From NCBI GenBank assembly GCA_024516155.1, contig JAJJXM010000206.1, forward strand, positions 1-15,062: a DNA stretch of 15,062 bases. The letters run 5' to 3'. This stretch comes from Pyronema omphalodes (taxonomy: Eukaryota > Ascomycota > Pezizomycetes > Pezizales > Pyronemataceae). A program made the position numbers and the translations under genes. A model generated the notes under the pieces. It was not told where the DNA came from. It did no database searches and worked only from the letters and a program-made list of their open reading frames with translations. Position 1 is the first letter of the stretch; each line of letters begins with the position of its first letter. Shown in pieces: positions 1-5,583 of the stretch.

Positions 1-930
1 GACGCCCTGACGAAGAAAATCGACGAACAGCAACAAGCCATTTCGGCGCCCCCCTCACCGAACCTCACGGCCTCTTCCTCAGCGATGGAAGAGATGACTA
101 TGCAACTGTCCGTCGTCCACCACGACATCCAGGATGTCCTGGACGCTGTTCGCAACCCTCCTGGCAAGAGAAAGCGAAGGGGAAGCGACCAGAACACCGA
201 ACCCACCTCACCAACGACCAGAGCACCGGCCAACCACAAACCGAGAGCTGCATCACCCGTGCGAAGCCTGATGCACTCAAAACATGCGACTACCGCCGCC
301 CAGGACAAGCTTGATGCCCTCAAGCTTACGTCCCCCCTACCTCTCCTCGCAATCACATCCACCGAAGCGACATCGGAACCTCACCCTGACAGTTCATCTG
401 CTCAGGACACACCTCTACCCGACGCCCTAAGCACTGCCCCTGCTGAGACCAACGGATGGAAGACTGTGGAGGCGAAGGCTACACAGAGGAAGAAGCAGAA
501 AGCGCAGGAGATGAGACCTACGGCAGCGACACCCAGCAAGACCCCTACAACGAAGAATGGTGGCCGGGGAAAGAATACCCACCAACCCAGAACAACAACC
601 CCCTCTGCAAAGAAGACTTGGGCAGAAGTCGTCAAGAGCGGAGGCATCAACGTCCAGATTGTGCTTGGGAATGGCAATCTTGGACTAACAACACCACCGA
701 CAAGAAGGGGAGAGAGGCGAGGGGGAGCAGCAAGAAGGCTGAGGAAGAAGGAAGGAGAAGGGGAGAGAGGGGAGGAGAAGAGGGGCAGGGCGGGCCCGGG
801 TGTCTCAAAGGGCAAAGAGTCAGGAGACACCGGCGGAGGAGTTGAGAGAGGGGGAGGAGAGTGGGGGCGCAGGTGGCCCGGCGGCGGTTTAACTTTGCTT
901 TGGTTTTGTTTTGCTTTGTGGGGGAAATAA
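1..930 (+). CDS. Partial ORF1 (Gag-like) protein of a non-LTR retrotransposon
   Basis: The frame is already open at base 1, so the N-terminus lies upstream; the first ATG in view is at 85. It encodes a glutamine-rich, possibly coiled-coil start, a basic GKRKRRG patch that could be a nuclear localisation signal, a long Pro/Ser/Thr-rich low-complexity region, and a conserved-looking block (GWKTVEAKAT at about 460-490, KTWAEVVKSGG at about 616-648). The codons from about 459 to 590 match the minus-strand fragment at 3859-4070 closely in amino acids, with conservative differences, which is good evidence that the frame was translated. From about 700 the frame runs through purine-rich DNA and gives an Arg/Gly/Glu-rich tail, which may be 3' UTR read through. 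The CCHC knuckles expected of a full ORF1 are not seen. The expected role is RNA binding in the retrotransposition RNP. The product call rests on context and resemblance, so it is moderate. Confidence 0.6.
   Translation, partial: DALTKKIDEQQQAISAPPSPNLTASSSAMEEMTMQLSVVHHDIQDVLDAVRNPPGKRKRRGSDQNTEPTSPTTRAPANHKPRAASPVRSLMHSKHATTAAQDKLDALKLTSPLPLLAITSTEATSEPHPDSSSAQDTPLPDALSTAPAETNGWKTVEAKATQRKKQKAQEMRPTAATPSKTPTTKNGGRGKNTHQPRTTTPSAKKTWAEVVKSGGINVQIVLGNGNLGLTTPPTRRGERRGGAARRLRKKEGEGERGEEKRGRAGPGVSKGKESGDTGGGVERGGGEWGRRWPGGGLTLLWFCFALWGK
701..795 (+). repeat. Polypurine (GA-rich) low-complexity tract
   Basis: About 90 bases are almost entirely G and A. The tract lies between the recognisable ORF1 block and the 3' UTR of LINE-1 and gives the Arg/Glu/Gly-rich end of the reading frame. 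Such a tract could form triplex or other unusual structures, but nothing in the sequence proves a function. Confidence 0.7.
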
Positions 931-1169
931 AGGCGGAAAAATGGTTAAAAATGGGAGGGGAAGGGTGGAGGAAATGGGGGAACGACCCGGCGAGGTGGCC
1001 TCCGAGCGTACAGGGCTCCTGGAACAGACGACGCTTGACGAACAAAAGCACAACGAGACTTGGGGGTCTACAACCCCACACCCTAACGACAAGCTCTGGG
1101 GCATACCCAGTGAGAGCCTGGCCTGACACCCGGGTTTCTTAATTCTGTATTTACTGTAGATTCCGCCAT
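931..1169 (+). other. 3' UTR of LINE-1, non-coding
   Basis: There is no convincing gene here. The stretch from about 905 onward (AAATAAAGGCGG, then a GGGG-rich segment, then GGGGTCTACAACCCC) can be aligned by eye with the minus strand of 4480-4200 (AAACAAAGGCGG, a similar G-rich segment, GGGGACAGACCCC). That makes it a shared LINE 3' UTR rather than unique DNA. Short frames within it are shadows. Confidence 0.65.
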
Positions 1170-1181
1170 AACCTTACGGTT
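1170..1181 (+). other. Conserved 3' terminal hairpin of LINE-1
   Basis: AACC-TTAC-GGTT forms a 4-bp stem with a 4-base loop, 16 nt before the repeat tail. The same stem with loop TTCG occurs at the same place in the minus-strand 3' end at 4123-4112. A 3' stem-loop near the tail is a known recognition element for the RT of some non-LTR retrotransposons; that role here is inferred. Confidence 0.5.
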
Positions 1182-1196
1182 GGATGCGTGTATGAG

Positions 1197-1223
1197 TTAA
1201 TAAATAAATAAATAAATAAATAA
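1197..1223 (+). repeat. TAAA tetranucleotide tail of LINE-1
   Basis: About six tandem TAAA units follow TATGAGT and stop where the gypsy frame (N-L-T-K-K-D) begins. A simple-repeat tail in place of poly(A) is common in I- and Tad-type LINEs and marks the 3' end of the insertion. Confidence 0.85.
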
Positions 1224-2691
1224 CCTGACCAAAAAGAAAGATGGTAAAGCAATCCCCTTTACCTGGGGTAACGATCAGCAAAGCGCCTTCGACCGACTGA
1301 AGGATGCATTTACATCAGCACCGATTCTCAAGCACTTCGACTACGAGAAACCGATTGTAGTAGAAACAGACGCATCTGACTATGTGTCTGCTGGAGTTTT
1401 ATCACAATACGACGACGATAACATGTTACACCCCGTCGCATTTTATTCCAAGAAGCATTCCCCGGCAGAATGCAACTACGAAATCTACGACAAAGAACTA
1501 CTGGCAATAGTTCGTTGTTTCGAGGAATGGCGTCCCCACTTAGAGGGTTCCGCCTTCCCTATAAAAGTATTGACGGATCACAAAAATCTCGAATACTTTA
1601 TGACGACAAAGCTGCTGAACAGACGACAAGCACGCTGGTCCGAGTTCCTGTCTCGGTTTAACATTGTGATCACCTATCGACCGGGAACGTTGGGAGGAAA
1701 ACCGGACGCCCTGACGAGAAGAGCCGCCGACCTTCCGGAAGAGGGAGACGAACGCATACTGGCGAACCAGCAAGCTGTTCTGAAGCCACAGAACATTCAG
1801 TTATGCATGACCCCGCCCATGAAACTCGCACCTTCCGAAGTAGACCTCCTGTTCACAGAGGGCTACAAGACAGATTCATTCCCCAACCGAGTGTTGGGAA
1901 TGCTGGAAGATGGCACACAAATCTGTAAGGACATATCACTCGCCGATTGCTCCGTGTTGGAAAACAGATTGTACTACCGAGATTGCCTCTATGTCCCCGC
2001 GCTGGATAAACTACGATTGAAACTACTGAAAGACCACCACGACCCCCCCACCATGGGACACCTGGGCCGTGCGAAGACTTTCGAACTCCTCGCCAGGAAT
2101 TATTACTGGCCCTCGATGAGAAAAGATGTGGACCAATTCGTCCGAAATTGCCACACCTGTAAAAGAACAAAGGCTACCCGCCACGCACCCTATGGAACCT
2201 TGCAGCCCCTACCGGTTCCGCACCACCCTTGGCAGAATATATCGGTGGACTTTGTTACTGGACTACCGACATCAGAAGGCTTCGACACAATATGTGCGAT
2301 CGTTTGCCGACTAACGAAACAGCGGCACTTAGTGCCCTGTCATTCCACGATAGACGCAGAAGGCTTCGCGCAACTCTTCCTGGAAAACGTATTCAAACTA
2401 CACGGCCTGCCAGACACAGTAGTGTCCGACCGCGGTCCGCAATTTGTGGCCCATTTCTGGAAACACTTGGCAAATTGCATGGGTATCGAAATTGCCACGA
2501 GTACGGCCTTCCATCCCCAAACCGACGGCCAAACAGAGAGAATTAACGCGGTTACGGAGCAAGATCTCCGCGCGTACGTCTCTTATTTACAAGACGATTG
2601 GAAGAAATTGTTACCACTGGCAGAATTTGCTGCAAATAACCAAGTATCAGATACAACGTCGCTGTCTCCGTTCTACGCTATATACGGTTGA
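1222..2691 (+). pseudogene. pol: Gypsy Pol fragment: RT end, RNase H and integrase, ending at an in-frame TGA
   Basis: The frame begins at the LINE-1 junction with an LTKKD motif and the segment after RT ([18 protein letters not shown]). The RNase H acidic residues are Asp 1369-1371 (TDAS), Glu 1495-1497 (YDKELLAI) and Asp 1576-1578 (TDHKNL), followed by GKPDALTRR. The integrase zinc-binding pair is H/H near 2038 and 2059 with C/C at 2149 and 2158 (CHTC). The catalytic triad is Asp 2248, Asp 2428 (SDRGPQF) and Glu 2536 (TDGQTERIN), with exactly 35 residues between the last two. A TGA at 2689-2691 interrupts the frame just after the core, where gypsy integrases normally continue with YG-x-HP. 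The sequence after it is open in the same frame, so this is a single nonsense change. The protein would reverse-transcribe and integrate the element in the nucleus; this copy lacks the RT catalytic core. Confidence 0.92.
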
Positions 2692-3312
2692 CACCCCAAG
2701 TGCTCTTTCGAACTGGAAATCAGGACAGATAATCCTGAAGAAGTGAAAGCGAACGAGGTAGCGGAAAGGATGTCACACATCCATGACGTCTTACGTTCGG
2801 AAATGAAATACGCCCAAGCCCGCCACATAGAAGCCGCCGACAATTCCCGACTCCCCGCGCCGGTCTTCAAACCAGGAGACCTGGTATGGCTGGACGCCCG
2901 CAACCTAAGAACCCGCCGCCCCTCAAAGAAACTAGAAAACAAACACCTAGGCCCCTTCACCGTACTACGGCCTATTGGATCCCACGCCTATGAATTGGAT
3001 ATACCGGAGACCATGAAACACCACAGGACCTTCCCCGTGTCCCTACTAAACCCAGCCCCTTCGGACCCCCTCCTTGGCCAGATGATTCCACCGCCCCTAC
3101 CAGTAGTAGTAGACGGCGAAGAAGAATGGTTCGTGGATGAAATTCTGGATAGCCGTTGGTCAAGAGGAAACCTGCAGTACCTCGTCAAGTGGACCGGCCA
3201 TGACTGTCCAACCTGGGAACCGGAAACGAACCTATCCGAAACTGAGGCCGCTGAGAAATTTCACCAGTTATACCCAGACAAACCTTCTCCTCTCGTAGGA
3301 ACTCGAGCCTAA
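2692..3312 (+). pseudogene. pol: Gypsy Pol C-terminus: integrase GPY/F module and chromodomain
   Basis: This continues the same frame beyond the TGA to a TAA at 3310-3312. It begins with HPKCSFE, holds an LVWL..RNLRTRRPSKKL segment, then the GPF motif at 2950-2958 and HRTFPVSLLNP, which together mark the GPY/F module. From about 3121 comes a chromodomain: EEWFVDEILDSR, LQYLVKWTGH and TWEPETNL with the expected aromatic positions. In chromoviruses this domain is known to steer integration toward methylated histone H3 chromatin. Translated from the first in-frame ATG (2761) it would give a stand-alone GPY/F-chromodomain protein, but I see no reason to think that is used. Confidence 0.9.
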
Positions 3313-3321
3313 CGGGGGGGG
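3313..3321 (+). promoter_or_regulatory. Polypurine tract of the gypsy element
   Basis: C followed by eight G lies directly after the pol stop codon and three bases before the LTR start, where the plus-strand primer of Ty3/Gypsy reverse transcription is expected. Confidence 0.75.
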
Positions 3322-3324
3322 TAC

Positions 3325-3858
3325 TGTCACGGCACACGGCTGACGAGCCGTTGTGTTGCGTCATCATGTTGTCGTGGTTGTTGATTGACATCGTGCCGTT
3401 GTCTTGCCGTATTGTGTTGTGTTGCCGTTGTGTTGTTGCGTTGTTGTGTGTGCCGTGCCATTGTGACTGAGAGACTGATTGTTGATGGATGACGTACCAC
3501 GAGCTGGAGAGCTGTGGCGTCGCAGGTGAATTGATGGAGAACGGAAGCTCATGTAGCGATGATTGTGTGACGGCCCAGCAAGAGTGCTGGCCGCCCCTTT
3601 GTACATAAGGAGGCTTGCCTCCCCGTTGTCGAGATTCTCCATCGAACATCTTGTGTCTTCTCCTTGCTCCTAATATAAGACTTCCTCTCCCAAGTCCTAC
3701 GTCACTCTTGTCCTTGTCCCTGTTCCTGTTTAGTGTGCCGTCCGTCTGACGAGCACTTCGGTCCTTGTCCTGCCGTTCCCCGTCCCGGAACCTGCCTAGT
3801 CCCTCTTGCCGGTAGTGTTCAGTGTGTCCCTTGAACGTCCGTTCCTGGTTCCCTGACA
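3325..3858 (+). repeat. 3' LTR of the gypsy element, 534 bp
   Basis: It starts TGTCA and ends TGACA, a perfect 5-bp inverted terminal repeat with canonical TG...CA ends. The left end follows the polypurine tract; the right end meets LINE-E ORF1 sequence without a gap, which fixes both boundaries. Inside are a 6-bp inverted repeat (ACGGCT/AGCCGT, 3336-3351), a TTG-rich stretch (about 3405-3455), and a TATA-like/hairpin segment at 3602-3622. No gene is supported within it. Confidence 0.88.
3602..3622 (+). promoter_or_regulatory. Possible LTR promoter: TATA-like motif and palindromic hairpin
   Basis: TACATAAG is followed at once by GGAGGC-TT-GCCTCC, a perfect 6-bp inverted repeat. A second AT-rich candidate (TAATATAAG) sits at about 3671-3679. 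Their place in the middle of the LTR fits a U3/R boundary; which one acts is unknown. Confidence 0.35.
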
Positions 3859-3863
3859 GTTGT
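3859..3863. other. Predicted right copy of the gypsy target-site duplication
   Basis: GTTGT directly follows the LTR end. Ty3/Gypsy integrases usually make 5-bp duplications, so the same five bases should precede the 5' LTR, which is not in this window. Confidence 0.4.
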
Positions 3864-4070
3864 TCTGGGTTGGTGGGTATTCTTACCCCTTCCACCATTC
3901 TTCGTTGTAGGGGTCTGTTTGGGTATCGCTGCCGTAGATGTCGTCTCCTTCGCTTTCATCTTCTTCTTCTGTGTGGCCTTCGCCTCCACAGTCTTCCATC
4001 CGTCGGTCTCAGCAGGGGCAGTGCTTGGGGCGTCGGGTAGAGGTGTGTCCTGAGCAGATGGACTGTCAGG
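3859..4070 (-). pseudogene. LINE-E: ORF1 fragment of the LINE-1 family, interrupted on both sides
   Basis: On the minus strand the frame gives SAQDTPLPDAPSTAPAET, GWKTVEAKATQ, and GGRGKNTHQPRTT, matching bases about 390-595 of LINE-1 in amino acids with scattered substitutions. At its 5' side (4070) it is cut by the tail of LINE-D; at its 3' side (3859) by the gypsy LTR. The uninterrupted LINE-1 sequence shows CCCTGACAG at the first breakpoint, so that breakpoint is a true insertion site within ORF1. No start or stop codon belongs to the fragment. Confidence 0.85.
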
Positions 4071-4094
4071 GTTTGTTTGTTTGTTTGTTTGTTC
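4071..4094 (-). repeat. CAAA tetranucleotide tail of LINE-D
   Basis: GTTT units on the + strand (CAAA/AAAC on the minus strand) mark the 3' end of LINE-D. The unit differs from the TAAA tail of LINE-1 though the sequence just before it is related. Confidence 0.85.
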
Positions 4095-4111
4095 TCTCAT
4101 TACTTGTTTGC

Positions 4112-4123
4112 AACCCGAAGGTT
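4112..4123 (-). other. 3' terminal hairpin of LINE-D with a UUCG-type loop
   Basis: On the minus strand AACC-TTCG-GGTT forms a stem closed by C and G around TTCG. In RNA this would be the very stable C(UUCG)G tetraloop. It occupies the same position relative to the tail as the LINE-1 hairpin. Confidence 0.5.
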
Positions 4124-4470
4124 ATGACAAGGGACAGATAAATACAAAAGAGAAGAAGAAAGAAATGTAAAAGCAAAAACCCAGTCTCCACCTCTACCAG
4201 TCTCCTCCTCTTGATCGTTGTGGTTGTGGGGTCTGTCCCCACTGTATACTACGGGGGTTTCTTGTCCAAGCGCGTCTGATGTTCCAAGTGCCCTGCTTGC
4301 ACAGAGGCCGCCTCGCCGGGCTCCTCCCTTTCCTCCTCCCTTCCCCGTCCCATGTTTAGCCATTTTACCGCCTTTGTTTCCTCCGCGTACAAAAGAAAAA
4401 GAAAACTCCCGTCGTCCTCCTCTGCCCCTTCCCCGCGCCCTGGTCTTGCCACCGCGTGGAGATAGAAGCA

Positions 4471-5583
4471 CCAACAGAATAGCCGCCTATGTGACCAGGA
4501 CAAACCCATACCTCAGGGTTTCTCAACGCACCGATATATGCGCGGATCCTGACCTCCAGGTCCTCGAGGTAGGCACTGACTTCATTCCTTCTTTCTTTCT
4601 TTTTAATATATACAACGAAAAACACCCCGAAAGCAATATTTATACCATCCCGAGAGCCCTCACCCCCCTCCCCCTCCCCCGCAGGTGCATCATCACAGGT
4701 GACCTCAACGCTCACCATGCCCTGTGGAACTCCTCCACACGTTCCCCCACCCGCGCCACCGAAATAGTTGACCTCATCGAACAACGAGACTGGACCCTCG
4801 TGTCCGTCCCTGACACTCCCACCTACTACTACAACCAAGACCGCAGTTCTTCCGTCCTCGACCTGACCCTAGCGTCGCCCCACATGGCAGAGGAAACAAC
4901 CAACTGGGCAATTGACGACGACAACGCAACGGGATCTGACCATGAAGTCATACGTTTCGAAGTGCACACAACCCACCCAGACGCTGAAACAACCCCCCCA
5001 ACAAACCGACTGAACTGGAAAAAGACGGATTGGGAGCTCTTCGCCGGAACCCTCCGTGCCTCGTGCTCAGCCCTCACACCATCATGGACACAATACCGCA
5101 ACCACCCTACCACAGACAACCTCGATGCGTGGGCGGAGTCAATACGTGATGCCATCCTTAATGCCGCGAATACGTCCACCCCCGTACTACAAGTGACCCC
5201 ACAATCGAAAAGATGGTGGACCGCAGAAGTCACCGAGGCAAGGAAAAAGATGACCAAATCAAGACGTAAGTGGAAACGCAAACGTGACGATAGATCCCAC
5301 CTAAACTACAAACAACACCGAAACGAATACCACAGGACCCTTCGAACGGCGAAAGATGCGAAGTGGAAGGAATATCTTTCCCAAGCCGAAGGACCCGATG
5401 TGTGGCAGGCGTTTAGGTACACCAACCCTCGGCGTGCTCAGCTAACACCAAACCTCCGCGAAATGATAAACGGCCAAGAAACAATCTGCAGCTCCTTCGA
5501 CGCAAAGGTAGAGGCCTTCCAAAAGTTGTTTCCCCCCGCCGCCGCCACCACCGCCTCCGTCCGTCCTCCCCCCGCGCCGCGAG
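4471..5583 (+). pseudogene. LINE-B ORF2, apurinic-type endonuclease part (5'-truncated)
   Basis: The frame matches LINE-C ORF2 from about its residue 71: IAAYVTRTNPYLRV, DPDLQVLEV, GDLNAHHALWNS (GDLNAHH at 4698-4718), SSVLDLTLAS and GSDHEVIRF (SDH at 4935-4943). These are the later motifs of the exonuclease-endonuclease-phosphatase fold; the early QE-containing motif is lost, so nicking activity is not expected. A linker with KRWWTAEV, DVWQAFRYTNPR and a poly-Pro/Ala stretch follows. At a C-rich tract near 5566-5583 the coding sense moves to the +1 frame, where RT continues. The original frame stays open to 5933 but is not coding after the tract. Upstream bases of the open frame (4218-4470) belong to the LINE-D UTR. 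Confidence 0.85.

Larger units (their letters stand above)
1..1223 (+). mobile_element. LINE-1: ORF1-only non-LTR retrotransposon derivative, 5' end outside window
   Basis: This segment has an ORF1-like reading frame (1-930), then a non-coding stretch holding a short hairpin (1170-1181), and ends in a TAAA-repeat tail (1197-1223). Immediately after it a Ty3/Gypsy pol frame begins mid-domain, so it is an insertion into that element. No endonuclease, RT or RNase H lies between the ORF1-like frame and the 3' UTR, so the copy is non-autonomous. The last 300 or so bases resemble the minus-strand sequence at 4071-4470, which supports calling them a family 3' UTR. Whether the missing ORF2 reflects deletion in this copy or a stable ORF1-only family cannot be settled here, but a second fragment of the same ORF1 lies at 3859-4070. 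Confidence 0.75.
1222..3858 (+). mobile_element. 3' part of a Ty3/Gypsy chromovirus-type LTR retrotransposon
   Basis: The segment runs in the order expected for the 3' half of a Ty3/Gypsy element: end of RT, RNase H, integrase with HHCC and D,D-35-E, GPY/F module, chromodomain, polypurine tract and 3' LTR. The 5' LTR, gag, protease and most of RT are not in the window. They either lie beyond LINE-1 to the left or were lost. The element is on the + strand, and its LTR end abuts a minus-strand LINE ORF1 fragment into which it evidently inserted. Confidence 0.9.
4071..4470 (-). mobile_element. LINE-D: 3' UTR and tail of a minus-strand non-LTR retrotransposon
   Basis: Read on the minus strand, this segment resembles the last part of LINE-1: a G-rich block after AAACAAAGGCGG, a T-rich block, TGTATTTATCTGTC, CATAACC-TTCG-GGTTG, AATGAG, then CAAA repeats ending at the LINE-E junction. 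It contains no supported gene. It abuts LINE-B at about 4470. The likeliest reading is that it is the 3' end of LINE-C, split off by the LINE-B insertion, because both lie on the same strand on either side of LINE-B. It could instead be a short 5'-truncated insertion of its own. Confidence 0.7.

Noticed and set aside
402..1129. Minus-strand open frames over LINE-1.
   Set aside because: They mirror the purine-rich strand as Pro/Ser/Leu-rich low complexity; the plus frame has support from LINE-E.
1384..3312. Repeat-induced point mutation as the cause of the TGA in pol.
   Set aside because: A CpA-to-TpA change on the opposite strand of TGG would give TAG, not TGA, and the rest of the frame shows no flood of similar changes.
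3185..3898. Long minus-strand open frame across the gypsy LTR.
   Set aside because: It runs antisense through the chromodomain and LTR, has no recognisable domain, and joins LINE-E by accident at the junction.
4071..4094. GTTT repeats as part of a CRISPR-like or satellite array.
   Set aside because: They are short tandem tetranucleotides at the exact 3' end of a LINE UTR; there are no spacers and no larger repeat unit.
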